Shown here: positions 17,207 through 26,360 of the stretch, in pieces
How the letters are laid out: each line of letters starts with the position of its first letter
Position numbering within the stretch: position 1 is the stretch's first letter
NCBI GenBank assembly: GCA_002366835.1
Contig: DFBZ01000064.1
Span: forward strand, 1-46,235
From: Gammaproteobacteria bacterium UBA3067
GTDB lineage: Bacteria; Pseudomonadota; Gammaproteobacteria; Pseudomonadales; UBA3067
Direction: 5' to 3'
DNA length: 46,235 bases
Notes under the pieces: model-generated
Told to the model about the DNA's origin: nothing
Databases searched by the model: none
The model's input: the letters and a program-made list of their open reading frames with translations, nothing else
Translations under genes and position numbers: made by a program

Positions 17207-17980
17207 ATGAAACCAGCTTATTTGCTTATTTTTCCCTGTTTGTTTCTGTCTGCCTTGCCATGCAAGGCAGAAACGGGTGAGTTCGAAAAAGCCCAGCAGA
17301 TGCATAGCAAAACCATTCAGCAGGGAATCCGCTCCCAGCAAAAAATCGAATCAGTGGATGATGAGATTCAGGCCCTACAAGAGAAAATAAAAACCCAACA
17401 ACGCCAACTTGAAACCCTGGGCAAGTATAACCAGCGTATGGAAAAGCTGATAACACACCAGAATCAGGAGTTGGCGCGTTTAGATGTTGAAACCAAGCGA
17501 GTCACCCACCTTGATAGGGAGATGCTGCCCCTAGTAGAAAGCATGCTAGACAATCTCGAAACCTTTATCGCCAGCGATTTGCCTTTCTTACCCAAGGAGC
17601 GTCATGAACGACTGGTCTCGCTCAGGGCAATGTTAGATCGTGCGGATGTTAGCGTAGCAGAAAAATTTCGTCGCTCACTCGAGGCGTATCAAATAGAAAG
17701 CGAATTTGGTCGCACCTTGGAGGTGTATCAAGGCCAGTTAGCCGAAACCGATCGGGTGGTAGATTTTCTGAGAATTGGCCGCAATATGCTCTTTTATAAA
17801 AGTCAGAATAATAAAGAAATAGCACGCTGGGATAACAAGCAAAAAACTTGGCTAAATATGGATAAAAAATACCATCGTGAGATTAAAAAAGCCTATTTGA
17901 TTGCCAAGAATCAACGCGCTCCTGAGTTGTTGTTATTGCCGATGCCCAAAGCAGAGCAAGAGCTGGAGGCAAAACAATGA
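17207..17980 (+). CDS. DUF3450 coiled-coil periplasmic protein of a Ton system
   Basis: 257 residues from the ATG at 17207, which gives a good signal peptide (MKPAYLLIFPCLFLSALPCKA); a TTG at 17195 is less likely. The protein is almost entirely helical, with a coiled coil over residues ~25-100 (QQKIESVDDEIQALQEKIKT). It also has the DUF3450 core LPLVESMLDNLETFIASDLP, FLPKERHERLVSLRAMLD and VDFLRIGRNMLFY. DUF3450 genes head TtpC-ExbB2-ExbD2-TonB2-type operons in marine gammaproteobacteria, as here. Its exact role is unknown; it probably assists the extended Ton complex in the periplasm. It overlaps the next gene by four bases (ATGA). Confidence 0.9.
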   Translation: MKPAYLLIFPCLFLSALPCKAETGEFEKAQQMHSKTIQQGIRSQQKIESVDDEIQALQEKIKTQQRQLETLGKYNQRMEKLITHQNQELARLDVETKRVTHLDREMLPLVESMLDNLETFIASDLPFLPKERHERLVSLRAMLDRADVSVAEKFRRSLEAYQIESEFGRTLEVYQGQLAETDRVVDFLRIGRNMLFYKSQNNKEIARWDNKQKTWLNMDKKYHREIKKAYLIAKNQRAPELLLLPMPKAEQELEAKQ

Positions 17981-19359
17981 AAGACATTGTTCTAATTTTT
18001 TGCCTTTTAGGTGCGTCATTTATCTCAACCTACAGCTTTGCCGAACAAGGCCCCTCTTTATCGGTGCTTAAAAGTGCTGAGCAAGAAGCGAAAAAACAAC
18101 AAAAAATAGTAAGAGATAGAGAGCAGCAATTTAAACAAAAGCTAGCGGAACAAAAACGAATTCTTAAAAAGCTCGAAAAAAACCTCGTGCTTAAAGAAAG
18201 TAAGAGCGAGCAGCTTGAAGCCCGCTTTAATAATAACGAAAGCAAGCTCCTGGAAAAACAGCAGATTTATGAGGAACGACTGGGTGCCTTTAATGAACTG
18301 TTCGGTGTGGTGAAGCAGGTCTCTGCCGATACACAGAGCCAGTTTGAACATTCCCTGATTAGCACTCATGATTCTGCACGACTACAACGCCTCAAAACAA
18401 TTACAGAAAATAAAACCCTGCCAAGCACCGATGATCTGTCGAGTTTGTGGCAGTTGTTGTTGGTAGAAATGCAGGAGCAAGGCCGAAGCTTGCGTTATGA
18501 AACGCAAGTCATTGATGGCGAAGGGCACCCTGGTAATCAGGCCGTTGTTCGTATTGGCCCCTTTTTAGCATTTAACCAAGATGGAAAATTTTTAAATTAC
18601 AGTGCCACCACTATGAGCTTTAATGAGCTCTCTCGCCAACCACGTAAAGATTACCAAAGTGCCGCAAAAAATTATTTTGCCTTTGATGCGGAGGGTGACG
18701 CGCTTGTTCCTATCGACCCATCCCGTGGTGCTATTTTATCTTTATTAATACAGAGGCCTTCCATACCAGAGCGTATTCAGCAGGGTGGCGCTATCGCTTA
18801 TATTATTTTGGGTATTGCCGCTTTCGGCTTGTTGCTGGCCGCCTATCGGCTTGTACTTCTGGCGATAGTCGGACGTAACCTGCGTCGGCAGCTAAATAAT
18901 CTTGATCAGCCTACCCCCAATAACGCGCTGGGCCAAATTTTTGGAATTGTTAAAAATAATCCCTCCATGGATATTGAAAGCCTTGAGTTAAAGTTTGACG
19001 ATATTATTCTCCAGTCAGCAAGCCGTTTGCGCAGAGGGCTGAGTACATTAAAAGTATTGGCGGGTATGGCGCCGCTTTTAGGTTTATTGGGCACAGTGAC
19101 AGGCATGATTGAGACCTTTCAGGTGATAACCTTGTTTGGCTCTGGCGATGCCCGTCTTATGGCAGGTGGTATTAGCCAGGCATTAGTGACCACAGCCTTG
19201 GGTTTGAGTACGGCGATTCCAATTTTATTACTGCACAGCATTGCCAACAGTCGCTCGCGTATTTTAGTGGAGTTAATGGAGGAGCAGGCCGCTGGCATAG
19301 TGGCCGAGCATGCGCACGTTTTGAGTGGGCGCTCCCTCAGTGAAGGCGATAAAAAATGA
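17977..19359 (+). CDS. TtpC-like MotA/TolQ/ExbB proton-channel protein with coiled-coil N-domain
   Basis: 460 residues. A signal peptide is followed by a long coiled coil (~25-110), a periplasmic domain (YETQVIDGEGHPGNQAVVRI) and a membrane helix at ~268-292. The C-terminal MotA/TolQ/ExbB domain has helices with LAGMAPLLGLLGTVTGMIET and GGISQALVTTALGLSTAIPI. This is the architecture of TtpC, the extra component required by some Vibrio TonB2 systems. It begins within the DUF3450 stop (ATGA) with CTGGAGG upstream and overlaps the exbB gene in the same way, so translation is coupled. Most likely part of the energising complex for the copper receptor next door. Confidence 0.9.
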   Translation: MKDIVLIFCLLGASFISTYSFAEQGPSLSVLKSAEQEAKKQQKIVRDREQQFKQKLAEQKRILKKLEKNLVLKESKSEQLEARFNNNESKLLEKQQIYEERLGAFNELFGVVKQVSADTQSQFEHSLISTHDSARLQRLKTITENKTLPSTDDLSSLWQLLLVEMQEQGRSLRYETQVIDGEGHPGNQAVVRIGPFLAFNQDGKFLNYSATTMSFNELSRQPRKDYQSAAKNYFAFDAEGDALVPIDPSRGAILSLLIQRPSIPERIQQGGAIAYIILGIAAFGLLLAAYRLVLLAIVGRNLRRQLNNLDQPTPNNALGQIFGIVKNNPSMDIESLELKFDDIILQSASRLRRGLSTLKVLAGMAPLLGLLGTVTGMIETFQVITLFGSGDARLMAGGISQALVTTALGLSTAIPILLLHSIANSRSRILVELMEEQAAGIVAEHAHVLSGRSLSEGDKK

Positions 19360-19898
19360 TCGGGAGTGAGTTTTTTACAAGCTATCTGCCCGGCTACGAA
19401 GGTATTAACACACTCATTTACAGTGGCGGCCCGGCGCTGCCCTATATCTTGTTCACCAGTATTATTTTGTGGCTGCTGATTTTTGAGCGTATTTGGACAC
19501 TGTATTTTGCCTATACATCGGTACTACAACCACTTGTAGGGCGTTGGCAGACGGTGGAGGTTTGCGACAAAAAAAAACGCAAAAAAATTCGCGCACAATT
19601 AATTTCTGAAGCGAGAGTATCATTGAATACTAGCCTTGGCTTTATTGGAACATTGGTGGCTATTGCGCCTTTGCTGGGTTTGTTGGGCACTATTATGGGC
19701 ATGGTGGAAATATTCGATGTTGTAGCCGTCAGCGGATCAGGCAACGTGCGCGCGATGGCAGCGGGTGTTGGCCAATGCACACTTTCCACCATGGCAGGTT
19801 TGGTGGTAGCGCTGTCTGGTTTTTATTTTGTAAATCTGCTGACAAAACGGGTAGAACGTTTAATGGAATCATTCTCTCAAGATTTAGCCCTTGAATAG
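19356..19898 (+). CDS. exbB: ExbB-type biopolymer transport protein
   Basis: 180 residues, short like ExbB2 proteins of TtpC-type systems. The first membrane helix (ALPYILFTSIILWLLIFERI) is followed by a cytoplasmic basic loop. Two more helices carry LVAIAPLLGLLGTIMGMVEI and GVGQCTLSTMAGLVVALSGF, the conserved ExbB/TolQ channel motifs. It forms the proton channel with ExbD. It overlaps the TtpC-like gene by four bases, but 292 bases containing a hairpin repeat now separate it from exbD. Confidence 0.93.
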   Translation: MIGSEFFTSYLPGYEGINTLIYSGGPALPYILFTSIILWLLIFERIWTLYFAYTSVLQPLVGRWQTVEVCDKKKRKKIRAQLISEARVSLNTSLGFIGTLVAIAPLLGLLGTIMGMVEIFDVVAVSGSGNVRAMAAGVGQCTLSTMAGLVVALSGFYFVNLLTKRVERLMESFSQDLALE

Positions 19899-19984
19899 AA
19901 AGAGTTTTTTTTGAACCTTCTTTCTTGGTTTTAAATTAAATAGTCCTGTTGGATTAACCGAATGCTTGTGCGTTTTTGTAGTTT

Positions 19985-20120
19985 CGTAGGTTGGGTAGAA
20001 CGAAGTGAAACCCAACAGACGTATCAGGCGGCACGGCACCTGCAATCTTGTAAAGTGTTGGGTTTCACTTCGTTTAACCCAACCTACGGGGCTTGTATGA
20101 AACGTAGCGAAACCCAACAT
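19985..20120. repeat. GTAGGTTG-type hairpin repeat inserted between exbB and exbD
   Basis: The left arm CGTAGGTTGGGTAGAACGAA with GTGAAACCCAACA (from 19985) faces TGTTGGGTTTCACTTCG and TTTAACCCAACCTACG (to 20089), giving a stem of about 30 bp. A third arm fragment (GAAACGTAGCGAAACCCAAC) follows at ~20099-20119. It belongs to the same broad family as the array at 5.3-6.5 kb, but the arms differ and there is no tandem duplication. It breaks an otherwise overlapping operon. Confidence 0.85.
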
Positions 20121-20190
20121 ATTACACGCTCCACAATGTACAGAATTTTCCACCAAATGACATTTCGAAAACCGAGTAAATGAAAATAGT

Positions 20191-20601
20191 ATGCGCCGAA
20201 AAAGAATAGTATGTGAGGACGATAATGCTTCAGTAGTGGATATGACACCCATGCTGGACGTGGTGTTTATACTGCTGATTTTTTTTATTGTTACTGCCTC
20301 TTTTGTAAAAGAAGCCGGTGTGGATGTCATGCGACCCGGTGCGGCGAGTGGCACGCTGCAGAAAAATGTCACACTCTTTGTTGCAATTACTGCGACCGGC
20401 GAGGTGTGGATCAATAGGCGGCAAATAGATAAGCGAGCAGTGCGCGCGAATGTAGAGCGATTGCATGCCGAAAATCCTCAGGGCTCGGTGGTGGTGCAGG
20501 CAGATAGACGCACAGAAACAGGTATCTTAATTGAGGTGATGGATCAGGTGCGCCTCGCTGGAGTGACGAATGTCGCTGTGGCAACGGTGGCGCCAGACTG
20601 A
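20191..20601 (+). CDS. exbD: ExbD-type biopolymer transport protein
   Basis: 136 residues, normal ExbD length. A short cytoplasmic N-terminus leads to DMTPMLDVVFILLIFFIVTA, with the channel aspartate at position 23, and a periplasmic domain (GEVWINRRQIDKRAVRANVE, VVVQADRRTETG). It works with ExbB to harvest proton-motive force for TonB. No strong Shine-Dalgarno sequence precedes the ATG. Its stop overlaps the tonB start (TGATG). Confidence 0.93.
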   Translation: MRRKRIVCEDDNASVVDMTPMLDVVFILLIFFIVTASFVKEAGVDVMRPGAASGTLQKNVTLFVAITATGEVWINRRQIDKRAVRANVERLHAENPQGSVVVQADRRTETGILIEVMDQVRLAGVTNVAVATVAPD

Positions 20602-21266
20602 TGCAAATGGGCAATCAACGTATTTTGTCTACCTTGCGATATGCCTTGGCAGTGATTGCTTCACTGCTTATTAGTTACGCATTGTTTTATTTTATGCAAT
20701 CAATGACCTTGCACGATGAACTTGATACTTCGCTGGTATCATTGTCTCCGGTGCAGCACATTGAATTTATCCGCGTTAAAAGAAAAGAAAGCATTGCAGT
20801 AAAAGAGCGTAAGGCCCCCAAGCAGCCAGAAGTAGAAGCAGTACCTTCTGCCTCTTACCAAAGCTCGCAGATGGAGGTGGGCGCGCCTTCCGGTATCGCT
20901 TTGCCTCCTATGGATATTCCGAGATTCAGCGGCGCAAAAATCCCCACGGGTGTGATCAATATTCCACTAAGCTCCGTAATGGTTAACGAAGAGGCGATGC
21001 CGGTTTTTCGCATCCCCCCTATTTATCCCCAGCGAGCAGCAAAAAGAGGACTAGAGGGCTGGGTGGAAGTGGAATTTACTATCACCGCAGCGGGTTTGGT
21101 GAAAAACGCCCATGTGGTGGCGGCCTCGCCTCGGGGTATCTTTGATAATGCGGCACTCAGGGCGATATCCCGTTGGAAGTTCAAGCCAAAAGTCGTCAAT
21201 AAAGTTGCCGTAGAGCGTTATGGTGTGCGCCAGCGTATTGCTTTTCAGCTGGAGAAGGGAAGGTGA
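20601..21266 (+). CDS. tonB: TonB-family energy transducer
   Basis: 221 residues: an N-terminal membrane helix (~12-33, LAVIASLLISYALFYFM), a short proline-poor periplasmic linker, and a C-terminal TonB domain with PPIYPQRAAKRGLEGWVEVE, VVAASPRGIFDNAALRAISR and WKFKPK. The YP and GxV motifs and the W-K/R-F/Y-P ending are the family hallmarks. The linker is short, as in TonB2-type proteins that need TtpC. It should contact the TonB box of the copper receptor. Confidence 0.93.
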   Translation: MQMGNQRILSTLRYALAVIASLLISYALFYFMQSMTLHDELDTSLVSLSPVQHIEFIRVKRKESIAVKERKAPKQPEVEAVPSASYQSSQMEVGAPSGIALPPMDIPRFSGAKIPTGVINIPLSSVMVNEEAMPVFRIPPIYPQRAAKRGLEGWVEVEFTITAAGLVKNAHVVAASPRGIFDNAALRAISRWKFKPKVVNKVAVERYGVRQRIAFQLEKGR

Positions 21267-22489
21267 TGTTCACACAAAGGCTGGCGGCAATATTTTTACT
21301 CTTGTGTTTGCTATATGCACCCACATCCTTTGCCGCCAACCGCATGACTGTAAGCCCGCTAATCTATAAACACTTGCAGAAAGTGGACGAGCAGATTAAT
21401 CAAAACCGCCTTGATGAAGCGCAAAAACACTGTGCAGTTTTACTGAATAAAAAATCACTCAATCCCTATGAAAAAAGCATTATTCAGCAAATGCTGGCCG
21501 GCATCTACATTCGAGAAGAAAATTACCAGCAAGCAACGCAGTCTTTTCAAAGGGTTCTATCTCTTGCCGCACTGCCCAAAGGCAATTTGCTAAATATTCA
21601 TTACAGCCTTGCGCAGCTTTATATGCAGCAAGGGAGCTACAACAAGGCGCTTGAGCATTTTAATTTATGGCTAAGGGAGACCCCGCAAGCGAAAGCCGAG
21701 GCATGGCAGTTTCTTGCTTCCATCTATGTGGCGAAGGAGCAATACAGCAAAGCTGTGAAGCCGGCAGAAAAAGCATTGGCCCTCACCGCATCAGAAAGTG
21801 AGCCGCTTTATCAACTTCTCCTTGGTCTCTATCAGCGAACGAATAATAATCAGCGGGCCATTCACTTACTGGAAAAAATGATCGAAATTTTTCCGAAAAA
21901 TAAAGAATACTGGATGCAGTTGTTCTATACCCTAAATGAAGAAGGCAAAGACAAGCTGGCTGTGTCCATATTGGATCTTGCCTACGTTAACAAGCTGCTG
22001 GATGATGGTGATGAACTAAGCCACCTTGCACAGCTTCATATTTTTCACGACAACCCATTACGTGCCGCTTTGATTCTGGAGACAGGTATAAAGCAGGGTA
22101 CCATTAAGGCCACCGACTCACACTTGCAGCTTCTAGCATCGGCCTGGTTTAATGCCAAAGAATATGAAAAGTCTTTAAGATCATTAAAACAAGCCGCCAA
22201 GCTTTCAGGTGAGGGTAAAATCTATTTTCAACTGGCCCAAGCCTATAGTGAATTAAACCGCTGGCAAGAGGTTGTTGTAGCCTTGCAGAAGGCTTTGGAT
22301 GATAAGTCTTTAAAAAATGTCGGTGCTTGCCATCTGTTGATGGGCATCGCCTATATAGAGCTGGAAGATTACAAGCAGGCGCAGGTGTCTTTTCAGAAAA
22401 GTTTGCGGGATGATACAAGCAAAAAGGAAGCAGGCAGTTGGCTTGCCTATTTGACTCAGCGGATGGCTGAGCAGGATTATGAAAAATAA
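21266..22489 (+). CDS. TPR-repeat periplasmic protein of the Ton operon
   Basis: 407 residues from the ATG at 21266, which overlaps the tonB stop (a GTG one codon earlier is an alternative). A signal peptide (LAAIFLLLCLLYAPTSFA) is followed by tetratricopeptide-type repeats along the whole length, for example YQQATQSFQRVLSLA, YNKALEHFNLWLRETPQA, YSKAVKPAEKALALTASES and YKQAQVSFQKSLRDD. TPR proteins close the DUF3450-TtpC-ExbBD-TonB operons of many marine bacteria. It probably stabilises or guides the Ton complex; the mechanism is unknown. Confidence 0.9.
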   Translation: MFTQRLAAIFLLLCLLYAPTSFAANRMTVSPLIYKHLQKVDEQINQNRLDEAQKHCAVLLNKKSLNPYEKSIIQQMLAGIYIREENYQQATQSFQRVLSLAALPKGNLLNIHYSLAQLYMQQGSYNKALEHFNLWLRETPQAKAEAWQFLASIYVAKEQYSKAVKPAEKALALTASESEPLYQLLLGLYQRTNNNQRAIHLLEKMIEIFPKNKEYWMQLFYTLNEEGKDKLAVSILDLAYVNKLLDDGDELSHLAQLHIFHDNPLRAALILETGIKQGTIKATDSHLQLLASAWFNAKEYEKSLRSLKQAAKLSGEGKIYFQLAQAYSELNRWQEVVVALQKALDDKSLKNVGACHLLMGIAYIELEDYKQAQVSFQKSLRDDTSKKEAGSWLAYLTQRMAEQDYEK

Positions 22490-23753
22490 ACGCACAAGGA
22501 ATGTCTATGCTCCACTAGAGTACTTCCTCCCTTTCCTGGTTGCATTATTTTTTACGCCGCAAACCTTTGCCTTTTATACGGCTGATGGAGGCCTGGGGCA
22601 CCTCGATTTGGGAAGCACAATACGAGTATCGTCTTCTGTTGAAAAATTCGCTGAAAATAGTCTGTATTCGAAGGCCAGCAGTGTTAATTCCCAGTCCGCC
22701 TCTTTCAGGGGGACTCTCGACTATTCTCCCAATGATGTTATTTCTATGCAGTGCCATGCTGTATTGTTTTACGAAAATCGAAAGCAAATCATTCCAGCTG
22801 CATCCATTGGTCTTGCCGATTATTACGGCGTAGAACGCAGCCCTGTTTTTTTTGAACAGCATGATAGTGATCCTTTGACGATCTCTGATGTTGACCGTCT
22901 AAATATTGCTTATGTTAAAAATGGCGTGAGGGCGACACTGGGTCGTCAGCCAATTAACCTCGCTACCACCTTTTATTTTTCTCCCAATGATCTCTTTGCT
23001 CCTTTTGCCGCCAACACGTTTTACCGTATTTATAAACCCGGGGTTGATGCCTTTCGCTTCGACAAAGATGTGGGAGAGTTAGGGCAGTTTAATTTCATAT
23101 ATGCGCTGGGTTATGAGTTGTCTCAACAAGCAGAAACGCTGTGGTCTCAATCCCTGGATTCAGAAAGAGACTCTCTTATTCTGCGCTTCAGTGATGTGGC
23201 TGGCAGCTTTGGATGGTCAGTTCTAGGTGGCCAGCTGCGGGATGAAACTTACTTGGGCTTCGGTTTGCAGGGGGAGTGGTTTGAGTGGCTAGGGCTGCGT
23301 GCTGAGGGGCAGCTTGTTAGTCAAAGCGAAAGCGATAAAGATTCTCTGAGGAGTTTTACCATCGGTCTGGAGCATCGGTGGCAGAGCAGCCTGGATCTTC
23401 GGCTGGAATACTTTTTTAACGGCTTTGGGAAAAAACAAAAGCTATTTTCGCCAAGCGATTTATTTGCCAGCGCCGGTACTGCTTATTCCATTTATCCCGG
23501 AAGAGAGTATCTGGCCCTGGGCCAGGGTTATGAGTTGTCACCACTTCTCTATATACAGACCCTGTTGATGGTGAATATTAATAATAGCGCCGGCATTCTT
23601 TCTTTCGATTTAAACTATTCGCTGTCTGATGATGTGGAGATTAATGTTGGTGCGTCCACCTCTTTTAATAGCACAAATGTGACTTCTACTTATAATACCG
23701 AGTTTTCTTATTACCCTGATGCATTAACAGTGGAACTGCGGGCGTATTTTTAA
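22479..23753 (+). CDS. Outer-membrane beta-barrel protein, unknown substrate
   Basis: 424 residues overlapping the TPR gene by 11 bases, so probably the last gene of the Ton operon. A signal peptide (FLPFLVALFFTPQTFA) is followed by alternating beta strands (LGSTIRVSSSVEKF, VRATLGRQPINLATTFYFSP, FGWSVLGGQLRDETYLGFGL, LDLRLEYFFNG). The C-terminus VELRAYF ends in Phe. I do not recognise a named family. It reads as a porin-like barrel of about 16-18 strands. Its position suggests a role in metal uptake, but nothing in the protein shows it. Confidence 0.7.
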   Translation: MKNKRTRNVYAPLEYFLPFLVALFFTPQTFAFYTADGGLGHLDLGSTIRVSSSVEKFAENSLYSKASSVNSQSASFRGTLDYSPNDVISMQCHAVLFYENRKQIIPAASIGLADYYGVERSPVFFEQHDSDPLTISDVDRLNIAYVKNGVRATLGRQPINLATTFYFSPNDLFAPFAANTFYRIYKPGVDAFRFDKDVGELGQFNFIYALGYELSQQAETLWSQSLDSERDSLILRFSDVAGSFGWSVLGGQLRDETYLGFGLQGEWFEWLGLRAEGQLVSQSESDKDSLRSFTIGLEHRWQSSLDLRLEYFFNGFGKKQKLFSPSDLFASAGTAYSIYPGREYLALGQGYELSPLLYIQTLLMVNINNSAGILSFDLNYSLSDDVEINVGASTSFNSTNVTSTYNTEFSYYPDALTVELRAYF

Positions 23754-23896
23754 AATAGATGACAGCCCAATAGGCCAGTTTCTATGATTAAGTGTAAAAA
23801 TAATAAGGTGGTGTCATAAAAGAAAAATAAAAACGTCAAGGCTTTGTTACGTTGAAAAACTAGTCTTTTGTCCAGTGTCGTTATTCTAACAACTGG

Positions 23897-25837
23897 ATGA
23901 AAAGTATGGATACGCTATTAGGCATTGATGAACCAACTGAAAACAGCAGATGTAAGTCTGAAGCCAGTAATGATTCTAGTGCAACTTCAGCACCACAAAG
24001 CCCCTTTGATATTGGGCAAGCGATTACCCTTTCCTCTATCCCGCTGTTGAATCGTTTCCTTTGTTACCTTTTATCAAAGGTAGCGGGCATCTCCACTCTG
24101 GAAAAGCATTATCTCTACTTGAAGCCAGGAGGGCGAAAAGGTAAGGCATTTGTCAATCAGCTGATTGAGCATCTTGGATTATGCAGCCAAGTAACAGCAC
24201 GTTTTTCCGGGCAGCCGATACCCCATTCCGGTGGTACCTTGCTGATGTCTAATCATCCCTATGGTATTGCAGACGGCCTGCTTCTACTTCAATACGCTTT
24301 AACCTATCGCGATGATGTTAAAGTGCTTATTAATAAAGCCATAACGCAAGTCAGCGAATTTGATGACCTGGTTATCCCGGTGAACCCTTATGGTGGAAAA
24401 GCTGCGCAGCGAGAAAATGGTATCGCCATGCGAGAATGTCAGCGCTGGTTGGATGATGGGCACTGTTTAATTGTATTTCCAGCGGGTGAGGTGTCTCACT
24501 ATCAGCCATCCAAAAAAAGTGTATGTGACAGTAAGTGGAGTGCACATATTGCGCGCCTTCTAAAGAAATCTAATGCGCGTGTCGTGCCGGTATTTTTCCA
24601 TGGTCATAACGGTTGGGTCTTCCATATGGCGGGGCTGATATCTCCGTGGTTACGGACCTTGATGTTAGGGCGATGTTTTATGAACGCTTTTGGAAAAACC
24701 GTTCACTTCACCGTGGGCGAGCAGATTCTAGCGAAAACCTATCGTAAAACGACAGACATTAACGAGCTGGCCAAGTTTTTACGCTTACAAAGTTGCTTGC
24801 TGGATTCAAAGCCAGGCGTGGATGCAAGTCAAAAAAACAAAACAGCTACAAAGACATTGAAAATAAATAAATCACATCCACTGAAAAAAAATGAGCAAGA
24901 AATTATTGCCCCAGTCGATTCGGAATTGTTGGCGGCTGAAGTGGCTATGTTGCCAGAGAAGAACCATTTATTAAGCTGCGGCGAACTTTCTATTTATTTC
25001 TCAGGCAAACTTGCTATTCCCAATATAATGCGTGAAATAGGGCGGCTGAGGGAGGAAACTTTCCGGCGTGTTGGAGAAGGCACGGGTAGGGAAATCGATA
25101 TTGATAAATATGACGACTATTACACGCACCTGTTTATCTGGCATCCTGAAAATAAGGAAGTGGTCGGCGCATACCGCGCAGCAGAAGTATCCAAAGTGGT
25201 GGCTAAGTATGGTTTGACGGGGCTATATAGCCATTCCTTATTCAAATTTAAGCCAGCCTTGTTGTCGCAACTCGCGCCTTCTGTGGAATTAGGGCGTTCT
25301 TTCGTTCGGCTTGAATACCAACGCAGTTATGCGCCACTACTTATGCTTTGGAAAGGTATAGCGACTTTTTTGGCAAAAGAAACAGATTGCTCTGTGCTGT
25401 TTGGGCCGGTCAGTATTAGTAAGGATTACAGTAATGAATCACAGAAGATGTTGATTGATTACCTCAGCGTTAATAACCCTTTTCCCCAGCAATCGAAAGT
25501 GGTTAAAGCGAGAAGGCCCTTTAAACTACACAAGCGGGTAGGCTGGACAAGTGCTGAATTTCAAGGTTTAAAGGATGTGGACTTGGTTTCGCATCTTGTC
25601 TCAAAGCTTGAATCTGACCAGAAGGGCGTGCCAATTTTGCTAAAACAATATCTGAAACTTGGCGGTTACGTGCTTTCTTATAATGTCGATCAGGACTTTA
25701 ATGATGTGCTGGACTGTATGATTGTTGTAGACCTTCCGCAGAACGATCAAAAAACGCTGAAGCGCTATATGGGACAGGAGCTTGCGGCTGAGTTTGTTTT
25801 AAGGCATCAGTCTGAAGATGTATTGCGTGCTTCGTAG
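23897..25837 (+). CDS. OlsF-like bifunctional acyltransferase (ornithine lipid synthesis)
   Basis: 646 residues with two fused acyltransferase parts. The N-terminal PlsC-like domain (~40-300) has NHPYGIADG at 119-127 and FPAGEVS at 194-200, the acyl-acceptor motifs of lysophospholipid acyltransferases. The C-terminal part (~345-640) resembles the OlsB/GNAT-type N-acyltransferases: IGRLREETFRRVGEGTGRE, VVGAYRAAE, ELGRSFVRLEYQR, LFGPVSISKDY. In OlsF the C-domain makes lyso-ornithine lipid from acyl-ACP and the N-domain adds the second chain. Ornithine lipids replace phospholipids under phosphate limitation. A related non-ornithine aminolipid substrate cannot be excluded. It stands alone with no operon partner. 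Confidence 0.7.
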   Translation: MKSMDTLLGIDEPTENSRCKSEASNDSSATSAPQSPFDIGQAITLSSIPLLNRFLCYLLSKVAGISTLEKHYLYLKPGGRKGKAFVNQLIEHLGLCSQVTARFSGQPIPHSGGTLLMSNHPYGIADGLLLLQYALTYRDDVKVLINKAITQVSEFDDLVIPVNPYGGKAAQRENGIAMRECQRWLDDGHCLIVFPAGEVSHYQPSKKSVCDSKWSAHIARLLKKSNARVVPVFFHGHNGWVFHMAGLISPWLRTLMLGRCFMNAFGKTVHFTVGEQILAKTYRKTTDINELAKFLRLQSCLLDSKPGVDASQKNKTATKTLKINKSHPLKKNEQEIIAPVDSELLAAEVAMLPEKNHLLSCGELSIYFSGKLAIPNIMREIGRLREETFRRVGEGTGREIDIDKYDDYYTHLFIWHPENKEVVGAYRAAEVSKVVAKYGLTGLYSHSLFKFKPALLSQLAPSVELGRSFVRLEYQRSYAPLLMLWKGIATFLAKETDCSVLFGPVSISKDYSNESQKMLIDYLSVNNPFPQQSKVVKARRPFKLHKRVGWTSAEFQGLKDVDLVSHLVSKLESDQKGVPILLKQYLKLGGYVLSYNVDQDFNDVLDCMIVVDLPQNDQKTLKRYMGQELAAEFVLRHQSEDVLRAS

Positions 25838-25887
25838 GGGGCTATTAAATCGGAGGGGTAAATTTAGAGACTGCTATCTGCTATAGC

Positions 25888-25923
25888 CAGCCCGTTTCGT
25901 TATGCACTTTATGAAACGGGCTG
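25888..25923. terminator. Hairpin between convergent genes
   Basis: CAGCCCGTTTC pairs with GAAACGGGCTG (11 bp) with a 14-nt loop, between the OlsF-like gene and the small lipoprotein gene. No clear T-run follows on either strand, so termination is likely but not certain. Confidence 0.45.
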
Positions 25924-25945
25924 AAAAACAGGTTTCTGAGGGTGA

Positions 25946-26116
25946 CTACCTTCCGAAAAAGCTACTGCCATCACTCCACGAGCTACCAGTATCACTTGTA
26001 GCGCTGCCTCCCTCATTTGTTGTGAGGCATAACTCGATATTCCCGTCGGTTCCACAGGCTTGAAAGCACCCCTGCAAGGAAAGACTCAATACAGCAAGAA
26101 CAATTATTTTTTTCAT
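25946..26116 (-). CDS. Small predicted lipoprotein
   Basis: 56 residues from the ATG at 26116, which has GGAGTAGAG upstream. MKKIIVLAVLSLSLQGC is a lipoprotein signal peptide with lipobox LQGC (Cys17). The mature peptide is tiny, Ser/Gly/Thr-rich with two more cysteines (FQACGTDGNIELCL), and ends in SSFFGR. A longer reading frame upstream lacks a sensible start. Function unknown. Confidence 0.65.
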   Translation of the reverse strand: MKKIIVLAVLSLSLQGCFQACGTDGNIELCLTTNEGGSATSDTGSSWSDGSSFFGR

Positions 26117-26360
26117 TTCTCTACTCCAAGTCTGTAATGTATAAATCATTAATAATGAGAGGGTCATGCTAACTACCCAGCGCTCGGGGAACAAGCGCTT
26201 GCAGTAGGTGGTTTTGTGGCGAGTTTGTAACAGAAAGTAATGTGCAGATCTCAATGTATGCGTGGCTTGAGTATTGATTGCACAGCTTGCTTTGCATCAT
26301 TGTTCTTATTAAAAATGCCTCGTAAGCTAAAGGCTTCACGGAAATCACGGAGAGTTAATA

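Noticed and set aside
19962..20183. 73-residue frame between exbB and exbD
   Set aside because: It is a translation of the hairpin repeat arms and not a conserved protein.
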